Below are positions 7,499-17,179 of a stretch of 64,000 nucleotides of DNA, piece by piece. This stretch comes from an uncultured Granulosicoccus sp. (GTDB lineage Bacteria; Pseudomonadota; Gammaproteobacteria; Granulosicoccales; Granulosicoccaceae), in contig CANMQI010000001.1 of assembly GCA_947499955.1 (NCBI GenBank), positions 124,001 through 188,000 of the forward strand, written 5' to 3'. The notes under the pieces were generated by a model. It saw only the letters and a list, made by a program, of their open reading frames with translations, searched no databases and was not told the DNA's origin. Position numbers and translations under genes: made by a program. Position 1 is the first letter of the stretch. Every line of letters starts with the position of its first letter.

Positions 7499-9922
7499 AT
7501 GCGTGAGCATGCGCAGGCAGTCGTCATCGGCGGTGGCGTCATCGGGTGTTCCATTCTCTATCACCTCACCAGACTGGGCTGGACCGACGTGGTCTTGCTG
7601 GAACGCGATGAGCTGACATCGGGCAGTACCTGGCACGCCGCGGCCAATATCCACGGGCTTCACGACAACAGCAACATCAGTCGTATCCAGCACTACACCA
7701 TGAACCTGTACAAGGAACTGGAGGCCATTACCGGCCAGGGTTGCGGCGTGTTTCAGTCGGGCTCCCTGTATCTGGCACAGACTCGCGAGCGTGAGCATCA
7801 GCTGCGCCTGCAGGCTGCCAAGGCGCAATACTACAAGCTCGAGTTCAACGAGATCAGTCGTGATGAAGCCGAACGACTTCATCCTCTGGTCAATTTCGAG
7901 GGCATCCGCTGCATCATGTGGGAACCTGAGGGTGGCCATGTCGACCCCTCAGGGGTGACTGCGGCCTATGCCAGCGGTGCGCGTCAGAACGGTGCACAGA
8001 TTCATCGCTTCACCCCGGTTACCGGCACCGAGCAGCAAGCAGATGGCAGCTGGATCGTACGTACCGACAAGGGTGATATTCGCACCGACGTGGTTGTCAA
8101 CGCAGCGGGCCTCTGGGGCCGAGAGGTTGCCCGAATGGCCGGCATCGAACTGCCGCTGATGCCCACCGAACATCAGTACTTCGTGACCGAAGGCATCGCC
8201 GCCATCGACGCCATGGATCGTCGTCTGCCCTCGGTGGCTGATCGGGATGGCGAATACTATCTGCGCCAGGAAGGCAATGGATTGCTGGTTGGCGCTTACG
8301 AAAAGGATGTACGCTTCTGGGCAGAGAATGGCACACCCAGCGATTTCGGCCATGAGCTGTTCGACAACGACCTGGACCGAATCGAAGACAACATGATGCG
8401 CGCCATCGACCGTGTCCCCGCACTGGGCGATGCCGGCATCAAACGAGTGATCAACGGCCCCATGATCTGGTCACCCGACGGCAATGCGCTGTTCGGCCCC
8501 GTACCCGAACTGCGCGGCTATTTCTGCTGCAACGGCATCATTCCCGGATTCTCCCAATCCGGTGGCCTGGGCCAGTTGAGCGCGGAGTGGATTGTCCATG
8601 GCGAGACGCACCTGGACATGTTCCCCTGGGATCTGTCGCGGTTCGGCTCCTGGGCCACACCGGCATTCACCAAGGCGCGTGTTGGCGACCAGTACGCCAA
8701 TCGTTTCTCGATTCATTTCCCCAACGAGGAACGCAGTGCGGGGCGCCCCGCCCGCACCCGTCCCGTGCACGATTTTCAGCAACAGCAGCTGGGGGCCGTA
8801 TTCGGCCTCAACTACGGATGGGAACACCCGTTGTGGTTTGCTGGCACAGCAGGCGTACAGGACAGTAACGGATTTACCCGGCAGAACTGGTGGGAACCCG
8901 TTGGCCGCGAAGTTCGCAACCTGCGACAGAATGCCGGCATCATCGACATCTCCAACTTCGCCCGCTACCGCGTCAAGGGTGACGGCGCAGAGGCCTGGCT
9001 GAACAGCCTGTTTGCCAATCAAATGCCAGTGGCAACAGGGCGATCCTGCCTGACACCGCTGATCAGTTTTCGTGGCGGCATAGCCGGTGACTTCACGGTC
9101 ACACGCCTTGCTGATGAAGACTTTTTCATCGTGGGTTCCGGCATGGCCGAACGCTACCATCTGCGCTACTTCAATCACGTGCCAAGACCTGACACGGTGA
9201 CTTTCGAAAGCTGCACAGAGGCCATGTGCGGATTCAATGTGGCCGGTCCGCGATCACGCGAGTTGCTGCAAGAGCTGACCAGCACCTCACTGGCAACCAG
9301 CGACTTTCCCTTCATGCGCTCGCAGCAGATCACATTGGCAGGTATCAAGCTCATAGCCCTGCGAGTCTCCTTCACCGGGGACCTGGGGTGGGAGCTGCAT
9401 TGTTCAGCAGAGGACCAATCGGCTCTGTACAGCGCCCTGCTGTCGACAGGTGCCGCCCATGGCGCCCTGCCCGTCGGCTCGCGTGCACTGGCATCGTTAC
9501 GACTGGAGAAAGGCTATGGCTCCTGGTCACGCGAATACAGCCCCGAATACTGGCCACACGAAGTCGGTCTGAACACCCTGTGCAAGATGGACAAGCCGTT
9601 TCTGAACCGGGAAGCTGCCGAGACTGCCATGACGCAGCCGGCACGTGAGCACCTGATGTTACTGGAGCTCGATGGCGACGCCACCGATGCCTCGAATGCT
9701 GATGCCTCGGGAGGTGAACCCATCTTTCAGGACGGACGACCCGTCGGACGCGTCAGTTCGGGTGCCTACGGCTATTCGGTTGGCAAGTCCCTGGCTCTGG
9801 GGTTTCTCAAGGGTGTGCAGCCGGGAGACAGAGTTGATGTCATGGTCCTGGGGCAGACCCATCCGGCAACCGTACTGGCTCAGCCGCCGTTCGATCCGGA
9901 AGGCTTGCGCCTGCGTGCATGA
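7499..9922 (+). CDS. FAD-dependent dimethylglycine/sarcosine dehydrogenase-like protein with GcvT domain
   Basis: The 807-residue protein starts with a dinucleotide fold (AVVIGGGVIGCSILYHLTRL). It then has TSGSTWHAAANIHG, where the histidine matches the one carrying covalent FAD in dimethylglycine dehydrogenase. The N-terminal 400 residues are a DAO-type oxidase domain. The rest is a GcvT/aminomethyltransferase folate domain with the C-terminal barrel (PVGRVSSGAYGYSVGKSLAL). Length matches the 800-850 residue family. It should oxidatively demethylate a secondary or tertiary N-methyl amine, passing the one-carbon unit to tetrahydrofolate. It follows the Rieske gene by 134 bp with its own AGAGGA ribosome site, so the two probably act in sequence. 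Confidence 0.8.
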   Translation: MREHAQAVVIGGGVIGCSILYHLTRLGWTDVVLLERDELTSGSTWHAAANIHGLHDNSNISRIQHYTMNLYKELEAITGQGCGVFQSGSLYLAQTREREHQLRLQAAKAQYYKLEFNEISRDEAERLHPLVNFEGIRCIMWEPEGGHVDPSGVTAAYASGARQNGAQIHRFTPVTGTEQQADGSWIVRTDKGDIRTDVVVNAAGLWGREVARMAGIELPLMPTEHQYFVTEGIAAIDAMDRRLPSVADRDGEYYLRQEGNGLLVGAYEKDVRFWAENGTPSDFGHELFDNDLDRIEDNMMRAIDRVPALGDAGIKRVINGPMIWSPDGNALFGPVPELRGYFCCNGIIPGFSQSGGLGQLSAEWIVHGETHLDMFPWDLSRFGSWATPAFTKARVGDQYANRFSIHFPNEERSAGRPARTRPVHDFQQQQLGAVFGLNYGWEHPLWFAGTAGVQDSNGFTRQNWWEPVGREVRNLRQNAGIIDISNFARYRVKGDGAEAWLNSLFANQMPVATGRSCLTPLISFRGGIAGDFTVTRLADEDFFIVGSGMAERYHLRYFNHVPRPDTVTFESCTEAMCGFNVAGPRSRELLQELTSTSLATSDFPFMRSQQITLAGIKLIALRVSFTGDLGWELHCSAEDQSALYSALLSTGAAHGALPVGSRALASLRLEKGYGSWSREYSPEYWPHEVGLNTLCKMDKPFLNREAAETAMTQPAREHLMLLELDGDATDASNADASGGEPIFQDGRPVGRVSSGAYGYSVGKSLALGFLKGVQPGDRVDVMVLGQTHPATVLAQPPFDPEGLRLRA

Positions 9923-9943
9923 GCCAGGCGTGACAGTGCGTCG

Positions 9944-9971
9944 AAAAGTCGCCGCTGCACAGGGCAGCGGC
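9944..9971 (-). terminator. Rho-independent terminator of proXWV
   Basis: A perfect 8-bp GC-rich stem (arms 9951-9958 and 9964-9971, GCCGCTGC / GCAGCGGC) is followed on the minus strand by GAC and four T residues (9944-9947). It begins 7 bp after the stop of the ATP-binding subunit gene and ends the importer operon. Confidence 0.65.
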
Positions 9972-9978
9972 TGTGGCC

Positions 9979-11067
9979 TCACGGTGCCGGCTTGTCATCC
10001 GGTGTGGTGTGACGATCTTCCTGCTTGACGATCGCCGCAACGGTGCTTTCCATATCGAGGTGACCCACGACCTTGCCATCATCATCGGTGATGTTGACTG
10101 CCGCAACCTCGTCCTCTGACATGCTGCGCGCCGCCGTTTCCAGATGGTCGGAGATATTGATCTCGGCCACTGCATCCTCATGCGGACCATCACTCATGAC
10201 ACTCTCGGTCAATATGACCCGACCACGATTAACGTCCTTGACGAAGTTCTGGATGTACTCATCGGCAGGTTCCAGCACGATATCCTGCCCTGTGCCTTCC
10301 TGAATGACTTCCCCGTCGCGCAGTATGGCGATGCGATCGCCCAGTCGTAACGCCTCGTCGACATCGTGAGTAATGAATACGATGGTCTTCTTCAGCTCGC
10401 TCTGCAGATCGAGCAGTACCGACTGCATGTCCATGCGAATCAGAGGATCCAGTGCCGAGAAGGCCTCATCCATCAACAGCAAGGGTGCGTCATTGGCCAG
10501 CGCTCGTGCCAGGCCGACACGCTGCTGCATACCACCGGACAGCTGGTTCGGGAAGTTGTCTTCAAAGCCCGACAGTCCGACCCGATCAATCCAGCGTCGT
10601 GCTTCCGACTCCTGGCGAGCCCGGGGCACACCCTGCACTTCCAGGCCGTAAACGACATTGTTGATGACGGTACGATGCGGCAACAAGGCAAATTTCTGGA
10701 ACACCATGGCAGTCTCGTGACGACGAAAATCACGCAAGGTGCGCTTGTTCATCTTGCAGACGTCCTGCCCCCCTACGATGACCTCACCCGCCGTCGGATC
10801 AATCAGACGATTGATATGACGAATGAGCGTTGACTTGCCCGAACCGGACAAGCCCATGACCACCTGAATGGAACCGGCTTCCATGGTCAGGTTGATGTCC
10901 TTCAGGCCCAGCACATGACCGTGCTGTTCCTGCAGCTCCTGCTTGCTCATGCCGTCCTTGACGGCCTGCAGGAAGTGCTGCGGGCGCTTGCCGAAGATCT
11001 TGTAGAGCCCGCGGATTTCGACGCTGGAATTCTTCTTGTCCATGTCTGCTGTTGCCTTACTTCCCAT
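9979..11067 (-). CDS. proV: Glycine betaine/proline ABC transporter, ATP-binding subunit
   Basis: The protein has Walker [18 protein letters not shown], signature QLSGGMQQRVGLARAL, Walker B LLLMDEAFSALDPL and a switch histidine in FITHD, followed by a C-terminal tail of about 110 residues with CBS-like features. This architecture and the SALDPLIR motif are typical of ProV/OpuAA. I start at the ATG at 11067 because GGAGG sits 6 nt upstream; it overlaps the end of the permease gene. It energises uptake of betaine-type solutes at the inner membrane. It is last in the proX-proW-proV operon, with a terminator just beyond. Confidence 0.88.
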   Translation of the reverse strand: MGSKATADMDKKNSSVEIRGLYKIFGKRPQHFLQAVKDGMSKQELQEQHGHVLGLKDINLTMEAGSIQVVMGLSGSGKSTLIRHINRLIDPTAGEVIVGGQDVCKMNKRTLRDFRRHETAMVFQKFALLPHRTVINNVVYGLEVQGVPRARQESEARRWIDRVGLSGFEDNFPNQLSGGMQQRVGLARALANDAPLLLMDEAFSALDPLIRMDMQSVLLDLQSELKKTIVFITHDVDEALRLGDRIAILRDGEVIQEGTGQDIVLEPADEYIQNFVKDVNRGRVILTESVMSDGPHEDAVAEINISDHLETAARSMSEDEVAAVNITDDDGKVVGHLDMESTVAAIVKQEDRHTTPDDKPAP

Positions 11068-11947
11068 GGACGACCTCCGAATGCGACTGCAGTCGCTTGC
11101 CATAGGCCTGACTGACTCGGTCGAAGATGATCGCTACACCGACAATTGCCAGACCGTTGAACATGCCCAGCGTGAAATACTGGTTGGCAATCGCCTGCAA
11201 TACCGGTTGACCCAGGCCCTTGACGCCAATCATCGACGCAATGACCACCAGTGCCAGCGCCATCATGATGGTCTGGTTGATGCCGGCCATGATCGTTGGC
11301 ATGGCCAACGGTATCTGCACGTTCTTCAGGCGTTGCCACGCAGAAGAGCCAAAGGCGTCAGCCGCTTCCAGCACCTCCTTGTCCACCATGCGTATCCCGA
11401 GATTGGTGAGTCGAATGATGGGCGGAATGGCATAGATCACGACCGCGAGCAGTCCGGGCACCTTGCCGATACCCAGCAGCATGACAACCGGTATCAGATA
11501 CACAAAACCGGGCATGGTCTGCATGACATCGAGCACCGGCGTCACCGCTGATTGCAGTTTGTCCGACTTGGACATGGCGATGCCGATGGGTATACCCAAC
11601 ACGATGGAGACGAAGGTGGACACCAGCATGATCGAGATGGTCCGCATCGTGTTGTCCCACATATCGAAGTAGCCGATCAGCACCATTGTGACGAATGTCA
11701 TCAGTGTGATCTTCCAGCTGCGACTGGCGAACCAGGCGATACCCACGATGCCGAGCAGGATGATTGGCCAGGGTGTGTTCAACAGAAATTTTTCGGACCA
11801 GATCAGCATCTGCTTGATGGGCTCAAAAAAAGCCTCGACCGCATCCCCGTTCTCTCGGGTCCAGGCCCGGAAACCGCCATCGATACTTTTTTTCAGCGCA
11901 CGCAGTGCCGACTTGTCCATCGCCGGAAATTCAGTAAGCCATTCCAC
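11057..11947 (-). CDS. proW: Glycine betaine/proline ABC transporter, permease subunit
   Basis: The 296-residue membrane protein has the ProW/OpuAB pattern: a first helix pair (PWPIILLGIVGIAWFASR), then the conserved cytoplasmic coupling region IRLTNLGIRMVDKEVLEAAD followed by FGSSAWQRL. The start is a GTG with AGGAG nine bases upstream. The extra N-terminal segment of about 70 residues before the transporter core is normal for ProW. It overlaps the ATPase gene by 11 bp and is preceded by a strong intercistronic hairpin separating it from proX. Confidence 0.87.
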   Translation of the reverse strand: MEWLTEFPAMDKSALRALKKSIDGGFRAWTRENGDAVEAFFEPIKQMLIWSEKFLLNTPWPIILLGIVGIAWFASRSWKITLMTFVTMVLIGYFDMWDNTMRTISIMLVSTFVSIVLGIPIGIAMSKSDKLQSAVTPVLDVMQTMPGFVYLIPVVMLLGIGKVPGLLAVVIYAIPPIIRLTNLGIRMVDKEVLEAADAFGSSAWQRLKNVQIPLAMPTIMAGINQTIMMALALVVIASMIGVKGLGQPVLQAIANQYFTLGMFNGLAIVGVAIIFDRVSQAYGKRLQSHSEVVHGK

Positions 11948-11972
11948 TAATAGTTTCTCCTGATTAGAAATG

Positions 11973-11998
11973 CGAAAGGCGACCGCAGCCGCCTTTCG
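11973..11998 (-). promoter_or_regulatory. Intercistronic hairpin between proX and proW
   Basis: A perfect 9-bp inverted repeat (CGAAAGGCG / CGCCTTTCG, arms 11973-11981 and 11990-11998) has an 8-nt loop. On the minus strand it follows the binding-protein stop by about 20 bp and precedes the permease start by about 25 bp, with only three T residues after it. Such hairpins commonly raise binding-protein yield over the permease by mRNA protection or partial termination; that role is inferred here. Confidence 0.55.
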
Positions 11999-12017
11999 TC
12001 ACAAGTTATTCAGCGAC

Positions 12018-13019
12018 TCAAAGTGACGCCTTGACCTTACCCATTGCTTCTTCTGAAACCCAAGGGGCCCAGATTTCTTCGTAGTTCTCCAGGAAGTGAT
12101 AGGCAGCTTCTTCACCGGTAGCCTGATTGTCTGCCATCCAGGCCAGCAATACGTTCACGGTCTCGTTCTTCCAGCTACGTGTACCGATGTAATCCATGGC
12201 AACACCGGCCTTGTCGGCGAATTCACTGGTCACGACACTGAACACTTCACTCTTCGCCCAACCGTTGACCTTGGGGTCTTCACAGTCCAGTACCGCAGTA
12301 CAGGTATCCCACTCTTCCTTGTCGTGCTCGCCCATGTCCAACTTGACCATTTCGTAGCGGCCAAGTATGGCAGTTGGCGACCAGTAGTAACCCAACCAGC
12401 CTTCTTCACGCTCATTGGCCTTGGCGATGGAACCGTCCAGACCGGCTGAAGAGCCTGTGTCGACCAGTTCGAATCCCTTATCTTCAGCACCGTAGGCTCT
12501 GAACAGGTTACCGGTCGTGATCTGGCAGTTCCAGCCAGCCGGGCAGTTGTGTACAGCGCCCATGGAGTCGTCTTCCGGAGCCGGGAACAGATCCGGGCGT
12601 TCCAGAGCATCAGCAGGTGTCTTGATTTCCGGATGTGCATCAGCGACGAACTTGGGAATCCACCAACCTTCTTCACCGCCATCCGACAATATTTCTGCGG
12701 CGATGATCAGAGCACCTTCTTCAACGGCTGCGTCGAGTGGTTCACGAACCGCATTGACCCACAGTTCGGGGGCGAGATCAGGCTCCCCCTTTTCGCTCAT
12801 GGAGGTGAATGTCGGCATGGTGTCACCAGCAATCAGCTCGGCGTTGCAACCGTATCCTTCACTCAGGATGACCTTGTCGATTTCAGCGATGAGCTCGGCG
12901 GATGCCCAGTTCATGCTGGCAATGGTCACATCACCACACTCTTCAGCAGCGTTCGCACTGTTTCCACCCAGCAGACCAGCGGCAATGATTGCCCCGGCCA
13001 GATATCGTTTTTCTAACAT
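12018..13019 (-). CDS. proX: Glycine betaine/proline ABC transporter, periplasmic binding protein
   Basis: I start at the ATG at 13019, which has GAGG 6 nt upstream and gives 333 residues beginning MLEKRYLAGAIIAAGLLGG, a clean signal peptide ending NSANA-A. The mature part has the OpuAC/ProX-type features DVTIASMNWASAELIAEID, PDLAPELWVNAV and repeated tryptophans (EEGWWIPKF, GWLGYYWSPTAI). Such tryptophans form the cation-pi cage for the trimethylammonium group in this family. The pair of cysteines in HNCPAGWNCQ may form a disulfide. It is the first gene of the importer operon. Betaine specificity is likely; choline, carnitine or proline betaine cannot be excluded. Confidence 0.85.
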   Translation of the reverse strand: MLEKRYLAGAIIAAGLLGGNSANAAEECGDVTIASMNWASAELIAEIDKVILSEGYGCNAELIAGDTMPTFTSMSEKGEPDLAPELWVNAVREPLDAAVEEGALIIAAEILSDGGEEGWWIPKFVADAHPEIKTPADALERPDLFPAPEDDSMGAVHNCPAGWNCQITTGNLFRAYGAEDKGFELVDTGSSAGLDGSIAKANEREEGWLGYYWSPTAILGRYEMVKLDMGEHDKEEWDTCTAVLDCEDPKVNGWAKSEVFSVVTSEFADKAGVAMDYIGTRSWKNETVNVLLAWMADNQATGEEAAYHFLENYEEIWAPWVSEEAMGKVKASL

Positions 13020-13200
13020 GTCTATCCTCATGGTTTTATGCATCTGTATCAGTATGACGCACCGGGTACAAGTTACCCACAACTTGAGCAAGTTTGTCAT
13101 AAATCCAGTGAATTCATCGGCCGACAATCGATAAAAATGTCGCCTTCAGAACACAAGCATACCAGAATGCGTCATTTCACCCGATAACCATGGTCCAACG

Positions 13201-13250
13201 AAAAACGCCGGAGAGCCTCAGACGTAGCGGTCTGACGCATCTCCGGCGTT
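13201..13250 (-). terminator. Rho-independent terminator of metK-ahcY
   Basis: A long hairpin has 11-bp outer arms (13204-13214 and 13240-13250, AACGCCGGAGA / TCTCCGGCGTT) and an inner CAGAC/GTCTG stem. A T5 run follows on the minus strand (13201-13205). It lies 100 bp beyond the ahcY stop. The rest of the proX-ahcY gap holds nothing recognised beyond the presumed proX promoter. Confidence 0.8.
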
Positions 13251-13350
13251 GTTGTACAGCCAGATCACGCCTTCGGGAATGAAGGTGTGAACTATTGTCT
13301 CGATCAGCGGCTAGCTGCAGACAGACGCCTGTATCGAGCTCGCTGGTCGA

Positions 13351-14661
13351 CTAGTAGCGGTAATGTTCCGGCTTGTAAGGACCGGCAGTATCCAGACCGA
13401 GGTACTCGCTCTGCTCGTTGGACAGCGTTGTCAATTTTGCACCGATCTTCTGCAGATGCAGTCGCGCAACCTTCTCGTCCAGTGCCTTTGGCAGTACATG
13501 CACATCGACAGAATAATTCTCGCTGCGTTCCCACAGTTCGATCTGTGCCAGCACCTGGTTGGTAAAAGAGGCAGACATCACGAAACTGGGGTGACCCGTT
13601 CCACAACCCAGGTTCACCAGTCGACCTTCAGCCAGCAGAGTGATTCGCTTGCCGTCAGGGAAGATGACCTGATCGACCTGTGGCTTGATGTTCTCCCAGG
13701 TGTACTGACGCAGTCCGGCAACATCGATTTCGTTGTCGAAGTGACCGATGTTGCAGACGATGGCCTCGTTCTTCATCTGCTTCATGTGTTCGTGAGTCAG
13801 CACGCTGACGTTACCGGTACAGGTAACAACGATGTCGGCCTGATCAGCAACATCATCCATGACGACAACACGGTAACCTTCCATTGCAGCCTGCAGTGCG
13901 CAGATGGGATCGACTTCGGTCACCCAGACAGTGGCACCCATGCCACGGAAAGCCTGCGCGCAGCCCTTGCCCACATCGCCGTATCCCAACACGACGGCGA
14001 TCTTGCCGGCGATCATGACATCGGTAGCACGCTTGATACCGTCAAGCAGTGATTCACGGCAACCATACAGGTTGTCGAACTTGGACTTGGTAACCGAGTC
14101 ATTGACGTTGATGGCAGGGACTTTCAACGTGCCCTTCTTCGCCATTTCAACCAGACGGTGTACACCTGTGGTTGTCTCTTCAGACAGGCCCTTGATATCA
14201 GCCAGCAGCTCAGGGTAGTCATTGTGCATCATGACAGTGAGGTCACCACCGTCATCGAGAATCAGGTTGGGTACCCAGCCATTCGGCCCCTTGATGGTCT
14301 GGTGAATACACCAGTCGAATTCTTCTTCGGTCTCACCCTTCCAGGCGAAAACAGGGACACCAGAAGCCGCAATGGCAGCAGCGGCGTGGTCCTGAGTCGA
14401 GAAGATATTGCACGATGACCAGCGCACTTCGGCACCCAGAGCGGTCAGGGTCTCAATCAGAACAGCCGTCTGGATAGTCATGTGCAGGCAACCGACGATG
14501 CGGGCACCGGCCAGTGGTGCCTTGCCTGCGTACTCTTCTCGCAGCGCCATCAGGCCCGGCATTTCATGCTCGGCCATGGCGATTTCCTTGCGACCGAAGT
14601 CGGCCAGGTTGATGTCGGCGACCTTGTAGTCAGCGCTTGCGTCTTTTACTGATGCATTCAT
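13351..14661 (-). CDS. ahcY: Adenosylhomocysteinase
   Basis: The 436-residue protein contains the family hallmarks: [37 protein letters not shown], the NAD-binding [18 protein letters not shown], and the C-terminal KPEHYRY that reaches the neighbouring subunit. It hydrolyses S-adenosylhomocysteine to adenosine and homocysteine in the cytoplasm, removing the product inhibitor of methyltransferases. It lies 46 bp downstream of metK on the same strand, so the two form a SAM-cycle operon ending at the hairpin at 13201-13250. Identification is close to certain. Confidence 0.96.
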   Translation of the reverse strand: MNASVKDASADYKVADINLADFGRKEIAMAEHEMPGLMALREEYAGKAPLAGARIVGCLHMTIQTAVLIETLTALGAEVRWSSCNIFSTQDHAAAAIAASGVPVFAWKGETEEEFDWCIHQTIKGPNGWVPNLILDDGGDLTVMMHNDYPELLADIKGLSEETTTGVHRLVEMAKKGTLKVPAINVNDSVTKSKFDNLYGCRESLLDGIKRATDVMIAGKIAVVLGYGDVGKGCAQAFRGMGATVWVTEVDPICALQAAMEGYRVVVMDDVADQADIVVTCTGNVSVLTHEHMKQMKNEAIVCNIGHFDNEIDVAGLRQYTWENIKPQVDQVIFPDGKRITLLAEGRLVNLGCGTGHPSFVMSASFTNQVLAQIELWERSENYSVDVHVLPKALDEKVARLHLQKIGAKLTTLSNEQSEYLGLDTAGPYKPEHYRY

Positions 14662-14707
14662 TATTTGGGGAATCTCTGAAGTAGTTGTTATCGAGTCGAC
14701 CAGCGGC

Positions 14708-15877
14708 TCAGCTCAGGCCGGCAGCCTGGCGCAGCGCGTCGGCACGGTCGGTCTTTTCCCAGGTGAAATCGGGAAGTTCACGACCAAAGTGACCGTAGGC
14801 GGCCGTCTGTTGGTAGATGGGACGAATCAGGTCCAGCATGGTGACGATGCCATAAGGGCGCAGGTCGAACACATCGTTGATGATGGCCTCAATCCTGCGA
14901 TCATCGATCTTGCCGGTACCGAATGTATCGATACTGATGGAGGTAGGCTCGGCAACACCGATAGCGTATGAGACCTGGATCTCGCACTTGTCTGCCAGAC
15001 CGGCAGCCACGACGTTCTTGGCCACATACCGACCGGCATAGGCGGCGGAGCGATCCACCTTGGAGGGGTCCTTGCCCGAGAAGGCACCACCACCATGACG
15101 AGCCATGCCACCGTAGGTATCGACAATGATCTTGCGGCCGGTCAGGCCACAGTCACCGACAGGACCACCGATGACGAAGACGCCGGTGGGGTTGATGTGG
15201 ATCTTGTTCTTCGGGCAGTTGGCCAACCACTCGGCAGGCAACACCGGCTTCAGGATATGTTCCATGACCGCTTCGTGCAGATCGGGCTGTGAGATATCCG
15301 GATCATGCTGAGTGGACAGCACCAGCGCATCGATACCGGCAGGCTTGCCGTCCACATAACGCAGTGTGACCTGACTCTTTGCATCCGGACGCAACCACGC
15401 CAGGGTGCCATCACGACGCACCTTCGACTGCTGCTGCACCAGACGGTGGGCATAGGTGACAGGCGCCGGCATGAGCACATCTGTCTCATTGTTGGCGTAG
15501 CCGAACATCAGGCCCTGGTCACCGGCACCCTGATCTTCAGGCGTGGAGCGATCTACACCATCAGCAATATCCGGAGACTGCTTGCCGATGCCATTGAGTA
15601 CGGCACACGTCTCGCCATCGAAGCCGACCGCTGAACGGTCATAGCCGATATCGGTAACCGTCTTGCGGACCAGGGCTTCCAGATCGACATAGGCGCTGGT
15701 GGTGATTTCACCGGCAATGATGACCAGTCCGGTCTTTACCAGCGTTTCGCAGGCGACTCGCGCACCCTTGTCCTGGGTGAGGATTGCATCCAGAACCGCA
15801 TCGGAGATCTGATCGGCCATCTTGTCAGGATGTCCTTCGGACACCGATTCAGAAGTGAAGATATAGTCTTGCGCCAT
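14708..15877 (-). CDS. metK: S-adenosylmethionine synthetase
   Basis: The 389-residue protein begins with the expected [20 protein letters not shown]. It also has [12 protein letters not shown], the phosphate-binding [19 protein letters not shown], and a C-terminus rich in conserved FGRE and W residues. It makes S-adenosylmethionine from methionine and ATP. It is the first gene of metK-ahcY, with a palindromic operator-like site 40-63 bp upstream. Its position beside betaine demethylation genes suggests a link between methyl input and the SAM cycle. Confidence 0.96.
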   Translation of the reverse strand: MAQDYIFTSESVSEGHPDKMADQISDAVLDAILTQDKGARVACETLVKTGLVIIAGEITTSAYVDLEALVRKTVTDIGYDRSAVGFDGETCAVLNGIGKQSPDIADGVDRSTPEDQGAGDQGLMFGYANNETDVLMPAPVTYAHRLVQQQSKVRRDGTLAWLRPDAKSQVTLRYVDGKPAGIDALVLSTQHDPDISQPDLHEAVMEHILKPVLPAEWLANCPKNKIHINPTGVFVIGGPVGDCGLTGRKIIVDTYGGMARHGGGAFSGKDPSKVDRSAAYAGRYVAKNVVAAGLADKCEIQVSYAIGVAEPTSISIDTFGTGKIDDRRIEAIINDVFDLRPYGIVTMLDLIRPIYQQTAAYGHFGRELPDFTWEKTDRADALRQAAGLS

Positions 15878-15916
15878 TACACCGGTCTCAATTGAATTTC
15901 AGTTCGCATTGTACCC

Positions 15917-15940
15917 ATAAACACATAAGGATGTGTTTAT
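15917..15940 (-). promoter_or_regulatory. Palindromic operator candidate upstream of metK
   Basis: Two perfect 10-bp arms (ATAAACACAT, 15917-15926; ATGTGTTTAT, 15931-15940) flank 4 bp, 40 bp before the metK start. On the minus strand the site lies just upstream of a TACAAT that could serve as the -10 box. Its size, symmetry and place fit a repressor such as the SAH-responsive ArsR-family regulator SahR, which controls metK/ahcY in many proteobacteria. The regulator itself is not in the window, and the match to SahR is inference. Confidence 0.5.
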
Positions 15941-16122
15941 ATGAGATTCCTGATAACGGCAATCATTGTTCCAGAATCGAGGTTCTCGACTGGCTTTTGC
16001 ACAAAAGGGGAACGGGGCAACGTTACATTCTGGCTTCTGTTGACAAGAGCACAAGCCGCCCGGAGCTCTCTGTCGGGGCTCCGGAACGGCCCCCGATGGC
16101 CGCGAATTCAGCTGCCGCTGTC

Positions 16123-17115
16123 TCAGCTGTGAGAGCGTGCCTCTGGGCTGTCAGCATCGATGACAGCCGCGTTGGATTGCCTTGATTGCGAGAGGGCCAC
16201 CATGGTGCTGCCCCACAGCAGGACCACGGCACCGGCAATCTGCAGACTCGTCAGCGCCTGTTCCAGCACCAGCCAGTTGATGACGACAGCCGCTACCGGA
16301 AAGAACATTTCAGCGACGGCACAAGTGCGGGCTGGAAGCTTCTTCATGCCCAGATAATAGAAGCCCATGCCGCCAAGACCTGAAATCAGCACCATGACAG
16401 CTATCAGGGTCAGCGCATTGAACGTGGGTTCCTCGCCAATGAATTGCAGAGGCATCTGCAAACCGGTCACTTCCATGGGCGATGCCAGCGACCAGGCCAC
16501 CGGTGTCAGCACCAGAAACCCGACCAGAAAACGGCCAGACATCAGATCCGTGGTGCTGAAGCCCCGATTGCTCAGCTGCTTGCCGAAGACGGTCGCCGCC
16601 CCCCAACCCAGCACCGCTATCAGCGTGCAGCCGTAACCCAGCAGCAGATCCCGTGACTCGCGACCTCCCCAGCTGGAGGGTTTCAATGCCGGCATCAGAT
16701 CAGCTGCCGCAATCATCAGACTCCCCAGCAGGCAGATTCCCAGCCAGAAAATGAATCCCCTGTCGACTCGCTCCTTGAGCAGGACAGCTGCCAGAGTTAC
16801 AGCAACCAGAGGCTGCAGCTTCTGGATCAGAATGACCACAGAGGGATTGATCAGCGAAAACGCATTGGTAAAGGCGACGGTACTCACCGCAGAACCCAGC
16901 CCACCCACCACCAGAAAGGCCAGTAGAGAACGCTTGTCGAATGTTCTGTTGCGCCACATCGGCTTCAGCCAATAGAGCATGACGAGCACCAGAAACAGGT
17001 GTTCGAACCAGACGATGGACCAGGGACTGACACCGCTGAACAGCAGGGGGTAACGAACAAGCGTATCCAGCGCCCACAGGATACAAGCGCTGAAGATCAG
17101 GAATATTCCCGTCAT
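16123..17115 (-). CDS. EamA/DMT-family transporter
   Basis: About 330 residues with ten hydrophobic helices arranged as two EamA repeats. The first repeat ends in NPSVVILIQKLQPLVAVTLA and the second in ARTCAVAEMFFPVAAVVINW. This is the drug/metabolite transporter pattern, usually an exporter of amino acids or small metabolites. I start at MTGIFLIF (17115) rather than 14 codons upstream because the helix begins there. It is divergent from the glutathione transferase gene across an array of 14-bp repeats. The substrate is unknown. Confidence 0.75.
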   Translation of the reverse strand: MTGIFLIFSACILWALDTLVRYPLLFSGVSPWSIVWFEHLFLVLVMLYWLKPMWRNRTFDKRSLLAFLVVGGLGSAVSTVAFTNAFSLINPSVVILIQKLQPLVAVTLAAVLLKERVDRGFIFWLGICLLGSLMIAAADLMPALKPSSWGGRESRDLLLGYGCTLIAVLGWGAATVFGKQLSNRGFSTTDLMSGRFLVGFLVLTPVAWSLASPMEVTGLQMPLQFIGEEPTFNALTLIAVMVLISGLGGMGFYYLGMKKLPARTCAVAEMFFPVAAVVINWLVLEQALTSLQIAGAVVLLWGSTMVALSQSRQSNAAVIDADSPEARSHS

Positions 17116-17179
17116 GAATCGAATCCGATCGGTGGGTGCATCTGCGCAGATGACCATGGTAGGTGAAATGTAGTCGCCA

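Noticed and set aside
16060-16084. Perfect 7-bp GC-rich hairpin downstream of the EamA gene
   Set aside because: No T-run follows on the minus strand, so I did not call it a terminator.
15878-16122. SAM or SAH riboswitch before metK-ahcY
   Set aside because: I looked for the multi-helix cores in the minus-strand leader and found only the simple palindrome, which fits a protein operator better.
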